A DNA stretch of 64,000 nucleotides from Porticoccaceae bacterium (GTDB lineage: Bacteria; Pseudomonadota; Gammaproteobacteria; Pseudomonadales; Porticoccaceae), in assembly GCA_018069525.1 (NCBI GenBank), contig JAGPUQ010000007.1:1-64000 (forward strand). The letters run 5' to 3'. Numbering within the stretch: position 1 is the first letter of the stretch; each line of letters starts with the position of its first letter. The notes below the pieces were generated by a model that was not told where the DNA came from, did not search any database, and saw only the letters and a program-made list of their open reading frames with translations. A program made the translations under genes and the position numbers. Shown here one piece after another: positions 45,058-55,021 of this stretch.

Positions 45058-45615
45058 TCAGATTTCCATTAAATCTTTTTCTTTAGTCGCTAGCACCCCA
45101 TCGATTTTGGCGATAAAACGGTCGGTAATTTTTTGCACCTCTCCCTGAGCTTGCCGCTCATCGTCTTCGCTGATGTCTTTTGCTTTAAGCAAATCTTTCA
45201 CATCAGAAAGAACGTCGCGACGCACGTTACGGATGGAGATACGCGCGTTTTCCGCCTCATTGCGCGCTTGCCGGGTATAACCTTTGCGGGTTTCCTCAGT
45301 GAGCGCTGGCATCGGCACGCGAATTACTTCTCCGGCCGAAGCTGGGTTAAGGCCCAGCCCGGAATTCATAATGGCGCGCTCAATATCCTTCACCATGCCT
45401 CTTTCCCAGGGACTAATCGACAAAGTACGGGAATCGGTCACCGTAATATTCGCCACCTGACTGAGGGGTGTAGAGTTGCCGTAATAGTCCACCTGAATGG
45501 ACTCCAATAGGCTGGGGTGAGCTCGCCCAGTGCGAATACGAGCAAAGGTAGTCTGCAGCGCATCGAGAGTCTTCTCCATACGCTGCTCGGCATCTTTTTT
45601 GAGGTCATTAATCAT
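45058..45615 (-). CDS. frr: Ribosome recycling factor
   Basis: RRF splits post-termination ribosomes together with EF-G. The 185-residue protein is the usual length. It has the RTGRAHPSLLESIQVDYYGN segment, TPLSQVANITVTDSRTLSISPW and the C-terminal helix pattern (VQKITDRFIAKIDGVLATKEKDLMEI, in part). It follows pyrH in the rpsB-tsf-pyrH-frr series. The 149-bp gap from pyrH contains drifting GCTTAAACCC-like repeats (about 45700-45735). Confidence 0.97.
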   Translation of the reverse strand: MINDLKKDAEQRMEKTLDALQTTFARIRTGRAHPSLLESIQVDYYGNSTPLSQVANITVTDSRTLSISPWERGMVKDIERAIMNSGLGLNPASAGEVIRVPMPALTEETRKGYTRQARNEAENARISIRNVRRDVLSDVKDLLKAKDISEDDERQAQGEVQKITDRFIAKIDGVLATKEKDLMEI

Positions 45616-45764
45616 GTACTGTACTCACGTCTATCCTGTTATCGCCAGGATCTGATAGTTAAATTTTGTCAGCTAAATATTTTTTAGCTAAACACTTTCC
45701 GCTTAAACCCTTGCCACTTAAACCCTTGCAAAACCAGCCGGTAAAAATGCTATTGAGAGCGCTC

Positions 45765-46517
45765 TTAGGGATTCTCGGGTAGAGTTTCTTCGATCATCGT
45801 ACCCTCGCTGCCGCCCACCGCTATATTAAGCAAGGCTCCCGACTTGGACATGCGAAACACCCGCACTGGCATGGCGTTGTCACGGCATAAACAAATAGCC
45901 GTGAGATCCATCACCCCAAGTTTTTTGTCCAGCACCTGGTCGTAGGTCAGATGTTCAAACAAAGTCGCCGTGGGATCCTTCACCGGATCGGCAGAGTAAA
46001 CCCCATCGACCTTAGTGGCCTTGAGTACTATCTCGGCATTCACTTCGATGGCGCGCAAACAGGCCGCTGAATCCGTGGTAAAAAAAGGATTGCCGGTGCC
46101 CGCCGAAAAAATCACCACTTCCCCACCCGCCAAATACCCCAGTGCGCGGCGGCGATCGTAGTGCTCCACTACCCCACTCATAGGAATGGCAGACATCACT
46201 CGAGCCGAAATATTATTGCGATCGAGGGCATCGCGCATCGCCAGACCATTCATGACCGTGGCCAGCATACCCATGTGATCGCCGGTCACCCGCTCCATAC
46301 CCGCGGCACTTAGCGCCGCGCCACGAAACAGATTTCCACCACCGATCACCAGACCGACCTGAATACCGATACCGACCAGCTGACCGATTTCCAGCGCCAT
46401 GCGATCCAGTACTTTGGGGTCAATACCAAAGCCTTCTTCGCCCATCAGCTCTTCGCCGCTGAGCTTTAGGAGAATACGTTTGTATCTACGATCCTTACTG
46501 TCACCTTTGCCTGGCAT
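45765..46517 (-). CDS. pyrH: UMP kinase
   Basis: PyrH phosphorylates UMP to UDP and is feedback-regulated by UTP and GTP. The 250-residue protein has the amino-acid-kinase fold: [20 protein letters not shown] at the start, [15 protein letters not shown], the TADHMGML-like segment as [20 protein letters not shown], and [17 protein letters not shown] as [17 protein letters not shown]. It lies between tsf and frr. Confidence 0.97.
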   Translation of the reverse strand: MPGKGDSKDRRYKRILLKLSGEELMGEEGFGIDPKVLDRMALEIGQLVGIGIQVGLVIGGGNLFRGAALSAAGMERVTGDHMGMLATVMNGLAMRDALDRNNISARVMSAIPMSGVVEHYDRRRALGYLAGGEVVIFSAGTGNPFFTTDSAACLRAIEVNAEIVLKATKVDGVYSADPVKDPTATLFEHLTYDQVLDKKLGVMDLTAICLCRDNAMPVRVFRMSKSGALLNIAVGGSEGTMIEETLPENP

Positions 46518-46640
46518 TATCGGTGTCCTGTTTTGCTTACCCTGTTTTTTTAATTATGTGCGCGCGGCTATTTATAGCCGCGCCATTTGATGTTGCAGCC
46601 CCAACTGCGACTACAACACCAAGGCTAACCATAAGCGAAA

Positions 46641-47507
46641 TTAGCTAGCAGCTTCAACCTGAGCAGCCACTTCCGCCGCAAAATCGGTTTCTTCTACTTC
46701 AATGCCTTCGCCCACTTCGTAGCGCACGAAACCCACGATGTCCGCACCGGCATCCTTCAGCAATTTGCCAACGGTAACGTCGGGATCTTTAACAAAAGCT
46801 TGCTCTACCAGACTGGACTCGGCGAGGAATTTCTTCACTCTACCGACAATCATTTTTTCAATGATTTCTTCTGGCTTACCACTCTCACGAGCCTGAGCGG
46901 CATAGATTTCTTTTTCCTTGGCAATCTGCTCTGCCGGCATATCTTCCGGCTTAGCCACCTGCGGGTTCACTGCTGCAATGTGCATGGCGATATCTCGCGC
47001 CAGGGCCGTATCACCGCCAGTCAACGCAACCAGCACGCCAATACGACCGTTGCTGTGAACGTAGTCGCCCACCACCGCGCTGGACCAGGTACTAATGCGC
47101 CGCACACCGATGTTTTCTCCTACTTTCTGCACCAGCGCTTCACGCACAGTTTCCATGCCGTCGGCCATGAGCGCAGCGACATCTTCCTGCTTGTCGGCAA
47201 AGGCTTTATCGGTCACCTGAGCGACAAAACCCAGAAAGTTTTCATCGCGGGCGGCAAAATCGGTTTCAGAGTTCACTTCGACCAGAAGACCGTAGCTGCC
47301 GTCCTCGGCTACTCGAGTCGCGACCACGCCCTGGGCAGCGGTACGACCAGCTTTTTTAGCCGCTTTCAGGCCACTGGATTTACGTAGGTTTTCAATCGCT
47401 ATATCGACATCACCGTCACTTTCTACTAAAGCTTTTTTACACTCCATCATCGGGAGTGCGGTGCGCTCACGTAGTTCCTTTACCAAAGATGCTGTAACTG
47501 CTGCCAT
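46641..47507 (-). CDS. tsf: Elongation factor Ts
   Basis: EF-Ts is the nucleotide exchange factor of EF-Tu. The 288-residue protein starts [20 protein letters not shown]. It has the [23 protein letters not shown]-terminal domain and the exchange motif [15 protein letters not shown], and a C-terminal dimerization region. A short alanine/valine/glutamate tail ends it. It lies downstream of rpsB with a 216-bp gap that holds a possible terminator or attenuator. Confidence 0.97.
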   Translation of the reverse strand: MAAVTASLVKELRERTALPMMECKKALVESDGDVDIAIENLRKSSGLKAAKKAGRTAAQGVVATRVAEDGSYGLLVEVNSETDFAARDENFLGFVAQVTDKAFADKQEDVAALMADGMETVREALVQKVGENIGVRRISTWSSAVVGDYVHSNGRIGVLVALTGGDTALARDIAMHIAAVNPQVAKPEDMPAEQIAKEKEIYAAQARESGKPEEIIEKMIVGRVKKFLAESSLVEQAFVKDPDVTVGKLLKDAGADIVGFVRYEVGEGIEVEETDFAAEVAAQVEAAS

Positions 47508-47565
47508 GGTTTCCTCTCTCTATCCCCTGGGGGATTAGTATCAATATTGCTAAATAAGTGGTTAA

Positions 47566-47590
47566 AAAAAAGGAGGCCAGGCCCCCTTCT
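47566..47590 (-). terminator. Possible terminator or attenuator between rpsB and tsf
   Basis: On the minus strand GGGGG-CCTGG-CCTCC (one G-T pair) is followed by a run of eight T. It lies 60-80 bp upstream of the tsf start. In E. coli an attenuator between rpsB and tsf is known, so partial read-through is plausible here. Confidence 0.5.
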
Positions 47591-47723
47591 TCATCAATGC
47601 CTTAACTTCTATGTCTATTTCCCGCGCCCTGAATTCTGCCCTGCGTCCTGATATTCCCAGGTTTGAGCGCTAATCAGCAATCTCTCACCTGGGTCAATGG
47701 TCTGCTAACAGACCTTTAAGATA

Positions 47724-48611
47724 TCAGACCTTGGCTTCAGCAGCAGGCGCTTCAGCGGGAGCTTCGGCAACGGCTACAGGAGCTTCTGCTTCGGTAGCGG
47801 CTGCAGGCGCTTCTGCTTCGGTAGCGACTACCGGAGCTTCGGCTTCAGTAGTAACTTCAGCGGGAGCTGCGGCCACTTCAGCTTCTTCCGTAACTTCGAC
47901 AAACTCGTCTTTAGCCGAGACCACAGAATTTTTACCTTTGCCCGCCAAAATAGCTTCGGCAACGGCCGTGGCGTACAAACCAACGGCGCGAATGGCGTCG
48001 TCATTGCCGGGAATCACTACGTTGATGCCATCGGGGTTACTGTTGGAATCGACAATGCCGATAACCGGAATGCCCAGTTTGTTGGCTTCCTGTACCGCAA
48101 TGCGCTCGTGATCAACATCGACCACAAACAAGGCATCGGGCAAACCGCCCATATCCTTGATACCACCGATGGAACGCTCTAGCTTTTCCATGGCGCGGGT
48201 ACGTGTTAATGCTTCTTTCTTGGTCAAACGCTCAAACGTGCCATCGGCGCTCTGCTGTTGCAGATCGCGATAACGACGGATTGAAGCGCGAATAGTTTTG
48301 TAGTTGGTCAACATGCCGCCCAGCCAGCGATTGCTAACAAAAGGCATACCGGCGCGTTCTGCCTGCTCTTGAATGGCCTTTTGCGCTGCGCGCTTAGTAC
48401 CAACAAACAGCACTTTATTGCCGTTAGCAGCCATTTTCTCGAATTCTGCGAGGGCTTCGTTAAATGCTGGAACCGTGTGCTCCAGATTGATGATATGAAC
48501 TTTGTTGCGCGCCCCAAAAATATAGGGGGCCATTTTGGGATTCCAAAAGCGCGTCTGGTGACCGAAATGGACACCGGCTTGTAACATTTCCTTCATGGTA
48601 ACGTTGGTCAT
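47724..48611 (-). CDS. rpsB: 30S ribosomal protein S2 with repetitive tail
   Basis: S2 is a primary protein of the small subunit. Residues 1-228 are canonical: [56 protein letters not shown] and [21 protein letters not shown]. The protein is 295 residues against 241 in E. coli. The extra C-terminal part (about 229-295) is an alanine/glutamate/proline/valine repeat of the type [19 protein letters not shown], encoded by near-repeats at 47735-47890. Such tails occur in some marine gammaproteobacteria. It heads the rpsB-tsf operon. Confidence 0.97.
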   Translation of the reverse strand: MTNVTMKEMLQAGVHFGHQTRFWNPKMAPYIFGARNKVHIINLEHTVPAFNEALAEFEKMAANGNKVLFVGTKRAAQKAIQEQAERAGMPFVSNRWLGGMLTNYKTIRASIRRYRDLQQQSADGTFERLTKKEALTRTRAMEKLERSIGGIKDMGGLPDALFVVDVDHERIAVQEANKLGIPVIGIVDSNSNPDGINVVIPGNDDAIRAVGLYATAVAEAILAGKGKNSVVSAKDEFVEVTEEAEVAAAPAEVTTEAEAPVVATEAEAPAAATEAEAPVAVAEAPAEAPAAEAKV

Positions 48612-49097
48612 AGTACTTCCTCAATTTAGGGTTAATCCTGCACAAATCCCATTCCTCAACCCATAAAACATAATGTTTAAGGGCACCCTGAGTCACGTGT
48701 CGATAAGTGCGTGTCATTTAATTAACATCTGCGCAGCTCAATAAAGCCATGCAGTGTCGTTGTTCACCGGTAAAGGCGGCGCGCTTTATACCATAAAACC
48801 GGGGTGGATTGTAAGCAAAACTGCCATTTAGACGGTATAAAAGCCCAAGTAAACTCCAGCCAAACCCCGACCCAAATCCCTTGACCAGACCGCTAGCCAG
48901 GCCCCTACCCATCCAGCCATAATCTACTCGCAGCGATCAGCCCCACAGGCACATCGGCAAAACACCGCCCCGGAGGCACTTACCCGCCACGCTTAATGGG
49001 TTAAACTAAGCAAACCACCCCACCCAGATTCGGATTCAATCCCCAGACCCTGCTCTAGATCACCACTCTAGGCCCACAGACAAGGCATTTTCACAAC
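48612..49097. other. Divergent spacer between rpsB and map
   Basis: This 486-bp stretch lies between the start codons of rpsB and map and must hold both promoters and the rpsB leader. I see no convincing small gene: the one minus-strand reading frame (48718-48912) is glycine/leucine-rich without a ribosome-binding site and has no family resemblance. The strand composition of the second half is biased (C- and A-rich on plus). Confidence 0.5.
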
Positions 49098-49868
49098 ATG
49101 AGCGTATCGATCAAATCCCCCGACGAAATAGACAAAATGCGCATCGCCGGACGGCTCGCCGCAGAAGTACTGGAGATGATTACTCCACACATTCAAGCGG
49201 GCATTAGCACCGCAGAAATCGATCGTATCTGCCACGACTACATGGTCGACGTACAGAATGTCGTCCCCGCCTGCCTGGGCTATCGCGGCTTCCCAAAATC
49301 CGTGTGCACCTCAGTCAACCACGTGATCTGCCACGGCATTCCAGCGGACAACAAAGTACTCAAAAGTGGCGACATTATTAATGTCGACGTCACGGTGATC
49401 AAAGATGGCTACCACGGCGACACCAGCAAGATGTTTTGCGTCGGCAAGACTCCGAGCCACGCCGAGCGCCTGGTGCGCATTGCCCAGGAATGCCTGTACA
49501 AGGGCATTGAGCTTGTTAAGCCCGGCTGTCAGCTAGGTGATATCGGCCACATCGTGCAACAACACGCTGAAGGCAACTTTTATTCCGTGGTCAGAGAATA
49601 TTGCGGGCACGGCATCGGCCTGGAATTTCACGAAGACCCCCAGGTGGTGCACTACGGCCGCCCGGGCACCGGCATGGCCCTGCAGGAAGGCATGACCTTC
49701 ACCATCGAGCCCATGGTCAACGCGGGCAAGTACCAAACCCGGCTCAAAAAAGACGGCTGGACCGTGGAAACCCGCGACGGCCGACTCTCCGCCCAGTGGG
49801 AACACACCCTGGCAGTCACCGCTACTGGCGTTGAAGTATTGACGGCCCGGTCTGAAGAGCACTTTTAA
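49098..49868 (+). CDS. map: Methionine aminopeptidase type I
   Basis: Map removes the initiator methionine from new proteins. The 256-residue protein has the pita-bread fold signatures: ISTAEIDRICHDYM, the first ligands near HVICHGIPADNKVLKSGDIINVDVTV (shown in part), HGDTSKMF, GHGIGLEFHEDPQV and MTFTIEPMVNAGK. Metal ligands Asp, Asp, His, Glu and Glu are all present. It is divergent from rpsB and precedes glnD, as in most gammaproteobacteria. Confidence 0.97.
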   Translation: MSVSIKSPDEIDKMRIAGRLAAEVLEMITPHIQAGISTAEIDRICHDYMVDVQNVVPACLGYRGFPKSVCTSVNHVICHGIPADNKVLKSGDIINVDVTVIKDGYHGDTSKMFCVGKTPSHAERLVRIAQECLYKGIELVKPGCQLGDIGHIVQQHAEGNFYSVVREYCGHGIGLEFHEDPQVVHYGRPGTGMALQEGMTFTIEPMVNAGKYQTRLKKDGWTVETRDGRLSAQWEHTLAVTATGVEVLTARSEEHF

Positions 49869-49873
49869 ACACC

Positions 49874-49922
49874 AATGCGGCACGCGATCTTTAAAGTGGC
49901 ACGCGATCTCTAAAGTGGTAAA
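49874..49922. repeat. Two-copy tandem repeat after map
   Basis: Two adjacent copies of about 20 bp (GCACGCGATCTYTAAAGTGG) follow the map stop codon. It is one more example of the short intergenic duplications found across this window. Confidence 0.7.
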
Positions 49923-50183
49923 CCAGGCAAACCCAAAGGTTCCGATAGCTTTCTAACTCCGCGGTCATAACTCAGCAGCCCTAACTCACCTCTACCCTAA
50001 CTTAGCAGGATAACCCCCATCACAAGTATTACTGCCAGCCCCCAGCAAACCAGCCCGCTCGAACTCCCGGAAGTAACGGAGTTTCGCAGCTCACTCAGTT
50101 CCGAGGCACCGGCTGCCGCCTATATAAGCGCCCTCGCCACTGCGAACGATGCGCTCAATGCTCGCTTTCTTAGCGACGAACCC

Positions 50184-52790
50184 GTGCGCACTTTGGTCGC
50201 AGCGCGATCATCTCTTATAGATCACCTGCTTACCTGTGCCTGGCAGCGCTTTGACTGGGACAAGGATATCGCCCTACTCGCCGTCGGCGGCTACGGTCGA
50301 GGCGAGTTACATCCACAGTCGGATATCGATTTATTAATTCTCACCAAGGGTACCGACCACAAAAGTTACCAGGAAAATATCGAAGGTTTTCTGACCTTTC
50401 TCTGGGACCTTCAACTCAAAATTGGCCATAGCGTGCGCGGCCTCAGCCATTGCGTAAAAGAGGCTAAAGGCGACATCACCGTAGCAACCAACCTGATGGA
50501 AACCCGCACCGTTGCCGGCAATCCTCAGCTGGAAACCGCCATGCTCGAAAAAACCGGGCCGCAAAAAATCTGGCCCGCCAATAAATTTTTTCGCGCCAAG
50601 AGTGATGAACAAGATCAACGCCACCACCGCCACGGCTACACCGAATACAATCTCGAACCCAATATCAAGGAAGCGCCCGGCGGCCTGCGCGATATTCAAA
50701 CCATCCGCTGGATGGCTCGCCGTCAGTTCGGCGCCACGCTGGCTGAGCTAGTCAAGAACGACGACCAGGACGACGCATCCAGCACCGAGCTGCTAACCAC
50801 TAAAGAATATCTCTTGCTACACGACAGCGAAGCCTTTCTTTGGCGCGTACGCTACGGTTTACATCTGCTCGCCGAGCACCCCGAAGAATTTTTATTTTTC
50901 GATCACCAACGCAAACTCGCCGAGCAGTTTGGTTACCAGGACAATGCACAAAGTCTCGCGGTTGAGCAATTTATGCAGGCCTATTATCGCGTCGTACTCA
51001 CCGTGCGACGGCTCAACGACATGCTCTTGCAATACCTCGACGAAAAAACCCAGGGCGGCATAATTAAATCGCGTACCACCGCCATTAACGAGCGCTTTCA
51101 ACTGCACCAGAACTACATCGAAACGGTTAACGCCAACGTTTTTGCGCAACAGCCTTCGGCACTACTGGAAGTATTTGTGCTACTCGGCGAGAACAAAAAT
51201 ATTCGCGGCATACGTTCCACCACCATTCGCCAGATTGTGGAACACCAGCATTTAATTAACGATAACTTCCGCGCCGACCCGGTAAACCAGGCACTATTTA
51301 TGCGCCTGCTCAACTGCAAAGGCATCCTGTCTACCCAATTACAGCGCATGACCCGCTACGGCATACTCGGCGCATACCTGCCAGAATTTGGTCGCATCGT
51401 CGGTCAAATGCAACACGACTTGTTCCACATTTACCCAGTGGATGCGCACACCATTCAGGTCGTGCGCAATATGCGGCGGCTGTCGAACCAGAGTGAATCC
51501 GAACGCTTCCCGATCACCTCCCACATTTGTAAGACCCTACCCAAACCCGTGCTGCTCTACATCGCTGGTCTCTACCACGATATCGCCAAAGGTCGAGGCG
51601 GCGACCACTCCAAACTCGGTGGGGTAGACGTGGTTGAATTCGCCCAGCGCCACGGCCTGGTGGATCAGGAAGTTCGCCTGGTCAAATGGCTGGTGGAGAA
51701 TCACCTGATGATGTCGGCCATCTCCCAGCGCGAGGACATTGACGATCCGGACGTCATCCACAAATTCGCCGAATTAGTAGGCGATCAAATTCATCTCGAC
51801 TACCTGTTCGTACTCACCGTTGCCGATATGAACGCCACCAATCCCACGCTGTGGAACCAGTGGAAAGGTTCGCTGATGCGCCAACTTTATATGGCCACCC
51901 GCGACGCCCTTGAGCGCGGCCTCGCCAACCCCGTTAGCCGCCTTGAGTGGATTGAAAACACTCGCGCCGAGACCATCACCTTATTATCGCAGGCAGAGGT
52001 CAGCGAGGCAGAGTACACCGCGGTATGGGGCGACATCGGCGACGAGTTTTTTCTCAAGGAAAAACCCTCGGTGATTACCCGTTGCACCAAACACGTCAGC
52101 GCTAACATCGATCAAAACCCCATCGTGTATCTTGAAAACGCCGGTATCGAAGATGCGACGGCAACGCGGGTCTTTGTTTACAGCCGCGGCCTCAATAACG
52201 TCTTTTCAAAAATCGCCACCGCACTCGACGCGCTTTGTCTGAACATTCTTGATGCCCGGCTATATGCCCCCAGTCCAGACAACGCCTTTAATTTATTTTA
52301 CGTGCTCGACGAAAACAATTTACCCTTTGCCACCGATAAGCCTCGCAGTGAAAAAGTCCGCGCTGCATTGCTCAAAGCCCTCACCGGCCCGGTCGCCGCG
52401 CTACCACAAATATCCCGACGCGTGCCTCGACAACACAAACAATTAACCAGAGGTACTGCGGCAACCATCAGCAACGATGACCGTTCCGAACATACCCTCG
52501 TCACCGTCGCGACCCCCGACCGCCCCGGCCTGCTGGCGCAGTTAGGCCGCATCTTTATAGACTTTGAGTTAGTTATCCACGGCGCTAAAATTGCCACATT
52601 AGGTGAACGCGTGGAAGATATATTCTACGTGTCCGGAGCCGACCATCGCCCCTTAACCGACGACGCTTTGTGCGAACAACTCAAACATGACATTTGTGCC
52701 GCGCTCGATGAACGCAACCTGGAACACATTGCCGATACCGAACTGCGTAAATTGCCCGTCACGACTAAACCCTTATTTTTTAAAGAGTAG
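50184..52790 (+). CDS. glnD: Bifunctional uridylyltransferase/uridylyl-removing enzyme GlnD
   Basis: GlnD senses glutamine and modifies PII proteins, controlling nitrogen metabolism. Domains in order: nucleotidyltransferase with VGGYGRGELHPQSDIDLLIL (about 35-54), the HD domain with GLYHDIAKGRGGDHSKLGG (near 465-485), and two C-terminal ACT domains (about 670-750 and 775-850). I give the GTG at 50184 as the first standard start codon (868 residues). The reading frame is open back to 50001, and translated residues there (for example RFLSDEPVRTL) look like GlnD N-terminal sequence. The real start may therefore be upstream at a rare codon such as ATC 50019 or ATT 50028. Confidence 0.93.
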   Translation: MRTLVAARSSLIDHLLTCAWQRFDWDKDIALLAVGGYGRGELHPQSDIDLLILTKGTDHKSYQENIEGFLTFLWDLQLKIGHSVRGLSHCVKEAKGDITVATNLMETRTVAGNPQLETAMLEKTGPQKIWPANKFFRAKSDEQDQRHHRHGYTEYNLEPNIKEAPGGLRDIQTIRWMARRQFGATLAELVKNDDQDDASSTELLTTKEYLLLHDSEAFLWRVRYGLHLLAEHPEEFLFFDHQRKLAEQFGYQDNAQSLAVEQFMQAYYRVVLTVRRLNDMLLQYLDEKTQGGIIKSRTTAINERFQLHQNYIETVNANVFAQQPSALLEVFVLLGENKNIRGIRSTTIRQIVEHQHLINDNFRADPVNQALFMRLLNCKGILSTQLQRMTRYGILGAYLPEFGRIVGQMQHDLFHIYPVDAHTIQVVRNMRRLSNQSESERFPITSHICKTLPKPVLLYIAGLYHDIAKGRGGDHSKLGGVDVVEFAQRHGLVDQEVRLVKWLVENHLMMSAISQREDIDDPDVIHKFAELVGDQIHLDYLFVLTVADMNATNPTLWNQWKGSLMRQLYMATRDALERGLANPVSRLEWIENTRAETITLLSQAEVSEAEYTAVWGDIGDEFFLKEKPSVITRCTKHVSANIDQNPIVYLENAGIEDATATRVFVYSRGLNNVFSKIATALDALCLNILDARLYAPSPDNAFNLFYVLDENNLPFATDKPRSEKVRAALLKALTGPVAALPQISRRVPRQHKQLTRGTAATISNDDRSEHTLVTVATPDRPGLLAQLGRIFIDFELVIHGAKIATLGERVEDIFYVSGADHRPLTDDALCEQLKHDICAALDERNLEHIADTELRKLPVTTKPLFFKE

Positions 52791-52870
52791 AGCTTCAAAG
52801 AATAGAGCCTTAACGATTAGAATTTTTTAATAACGGGTTTTAAACAACCTGAACAAAAGACCTTTTAACT

Positions 52871-54097
52871 ATGAACCCCAACCTACAACACCTGCAACCC
52901 TACCCATTCCAAAAGCTACGCCAATTGCTCGACGGCGTTCGCCCAGAACCAACATTGAGCCATATTGATTTATCCGTTGGGGAACCCAAACACCCGGCCC
53001 CCGCCTTCGTGCAACAAACCCTCGCCAATGCGCTAGAGAAGCTCTCCGCTTATCCCGGCACCCAGGGCACGGTTGAATTGCGCACGACGATTGCAGACTG
53101 GCTGCAACGGCGCTTTCACCTCAACACCACACCGGATATCACTCGAGAAGTGCTGCCGGTGAATGGCACTCGCGAAGCCTTGTTTGCCTTTGCCCAGTGC
53201 GTGGTCAATCAAAACCCTGATACCGATACTAATACTAATACTGACACCGCACCGCTAGTGCTGATGCCCAACCCTTTCTATCAAATTTACGAAGGTGCCG
53301 CGCTGCTGGCCGGGGCCACACCCCACTACCTGCCCTGTACCGCTGACACCGGCTTTAACATCGATTTTTCCGCGGTTCCCGCTGAGGTTTGGCAACGCTG
53401 CCAACTAATTTATATCTGCTCACCGGGCAATCCCGCTGGCGCGGTTATCCCCACCGAACAATTGAAACAGTTAATTGAACTGGCCGACACCTACGATTTT
53501 ATTATCGCCAGCGATGAATGCTATTCCGAAATTTATTTTGACGACAACACCCCGCCGCCCAGCTTATTACAGGCCTGCGCCGAACTGGGCCGCGACGACT
53601 ACCGCCGCTGCGTGGTATTCCACAGCCTGTCAAAACGCTCGAACCTGCCCGGCCTACGCTCTGGCTTTGTCGCCGGCGACGGCGATATCCTTAGCCAGTT
53701 TTTGCAGTACCGCACCTACCACGGCTGCGCCATGCCCATTCACCACCAACTCGCCAGCATTGCGGCATGGAATGACGAAGACCACGTGCGCGAAAACCGC
53801 CGCCTCTACCGGGAAAAATTTGCAGCGGTATTACCGATTCTGCAAGGTCATCTCAAGGTCAGTAAACCCGACGCCGGTTTTTATTTATGGGCGGAAACCC
53901 CAATTGCCGACGATCAGTTCACCCGTCAATTACTGACCGAACAACACATCACCGTGGTACCGGGTCGCTATCTGGCGCGCACCGATGCCAACCAGCTCAA
54001 CCCCGGTGAAAACCGCATCCGCATGGCTTTGGTCGCGCCCGTCGAACAATGCCAGGAAGCCGCCGAACGTCTGGTGCGCTTTGTAGGTAACTTGTAG
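52871..54097 (+). CDS. dapC: Succinyldiaminopimelate aminotransferase
   Basis: DapC transfers an amino group to N-succinyl-2-amino-6-ketopimelate in lysine and diaminopimelate synthesis. The 408-residue fold-type I enzyme has LSVGEPKHPAPAFVQ, YICSPGNPAGAVI, the SDECYSEIYFD strand and the pyridoxal lysine in FHSLSKRSNLPGLRSGF. Position after glnD supports DapC over other class I aminotransferases. A short acidic repeat (TDTNTNTDT near 117-126) is inserted before the conserved LVLMPNPFYQIYEG. Its TAG stop shares a base with the GTG start of nth. Confidence 0.9.
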   Translation: MNPNLQHLQPYPFQKLRQLLDGVRPEPTLSHIDLSVGEPKHPAPAFVQQTLANALEKLSAYPGTQGTVELRTTIADWLQRRFHLNTTPDITREVLPVNGTREALFAFAQCVVNQNPDTDTNTNTDTAPLVLMPNPFYQIYEGAALLAGATPHYLPCTADTGFNIDFSAVPAEVWQRCQLIYICSPGNPAGAVIPTEQLKQLIELADTYDFIIASDECYSEIYFDDNTPPPSLLQACAELGRDDYRRCVVFHSLSKRSNLPGLRSGFVAGDGDILSQFLQYRTYHGCAMPIHHQLASIAAWNDEDHVRENRRLYREKFAAVLPILQGHLKVSKPDAGFYLWAETPIADDQFTRQLLTEQHITVVPGRYLARTDANQLNPGENRIRMALVAPVEQCQEAAERLVRFVGNL

Positions 54098-54750
54098 TGC
54101 TCAAGGCGGAACGTGCTAAGTACATTCTCGACACCCTCGAAACCCTCTACGGCCAACCGGCCATCCCGCTGGCTCACCAGGACAATTACACCTTACTAAT
54201 TGCGGTGTTGCTCTCCGCGCAGTGCACCGACGAGCGCGTGAATAAAATCACCCCGGCGCTATTTGAACTGGCAGACAATCCTTACGACATGGCGAAAGTG
54301 CCGGTACCCAAGATCCGTAGCATTATCAAACCCTGCGGGCTGTCGCCGAAAAAGTCCTCGGCAATTTCGGAACTATCAAAAATATTAATCAACGAGCACG
54401 ATGGCGAAGTGCCAGAGAGCTTTGCCGCGCTGGAACGCCTGCCCGGTGTCGGCCATAAAACCGCCAGCGTGGTGATGTCTCAGGGTTTTGGCCACCCGGC
54501 CTTTCCGGTGGATACCCACATCCACCGCCTGGCGCAACGCTGGGGACTCACCAAGGGCAAGAACGTCACCCAAACCGAAGTGGATCTAAAAAAGCTATTC
54601 CCCAAAGAACGCTGGAACGCACTGCACCTGCAAATTATTTACTACGGCCGGGAATACTGCTCGGCCCGCGGTTGCGACGGCACCGTGTGCCCCATTTGCA
54701 CCACCTGCTACCCCAAACGCAAAAATCCGGTGCTTACCAAAAAGGCTTAA
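54097..54750 (+). CDS. nth: Endonuclease III
   Basis: Nth removes oxidised pyrimidines and nicks the abasic site. The 217-residue protein has the helix-hairpin-helix LPGVGHKTASVVM with the catalytic Lys, and the catalytic Asp in FPVDTHIHRLAQRW. The cluster-binding C-terminus reads CSARGCDGTVCPICTTC and has five cysteines with spacing unlike the usual C-x6-C-x2-C-x5-C. It is therefore a divergent subtype. The start GTG overlaps the dapC stop, so translation is probably coupled. Confidence 0.92.
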   Translation: MLKAERAKYILDTLETLYGQPAIPLAHQDNYTLLIAVLLSAQCTDERVNKITPALFELADNPYDMAKVPVPKIRSIIKPCGLSPKKSSAISELSKILINEHDGEVPESFAALERLPGVGHKTASVVMSQGFGHPAFPVDTHIHRLAQRWGLTKGKNVTQTEVDLKKLFPKERWNALHLQIIYYGREYCSARGCDGTVCPICTTCYPKRKNPVLTKKA

Positions 54751-55021
54751 CGTAACCGCCCTTCATTCACGGTAAAAATACCGGAAATAATAAATATAAA
54801 TTGTATTTATATCGCGCATCTCTCTAAAATGCGCCTATTCTGTAGTTATACACAATTTAAGCACCTGGCGACCACCCATCAAACGGGCCGCTAAACTGCC
54901 TAATCCGGCAGGCTATCTAATTGATACTACAGAGATTTTATTAATCCCGCCCTGTACTCACTAACCTAAGCGCGGCATTAAGCACGACACCAGATCACAG
55001 CATCAAACAAAGGATCAGACC

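Noticed and set aside
48718-48912. Minus-strand 64-residue ORF between rpsB and map
   Set aside because: Glycine-rich low-complexity translation in the divergent promoter region without a start signal.
49923-50000. Small gene between map and glnD
   Set aside because: Only short frames without start signals; the frame from 50001 belongs to glnD.
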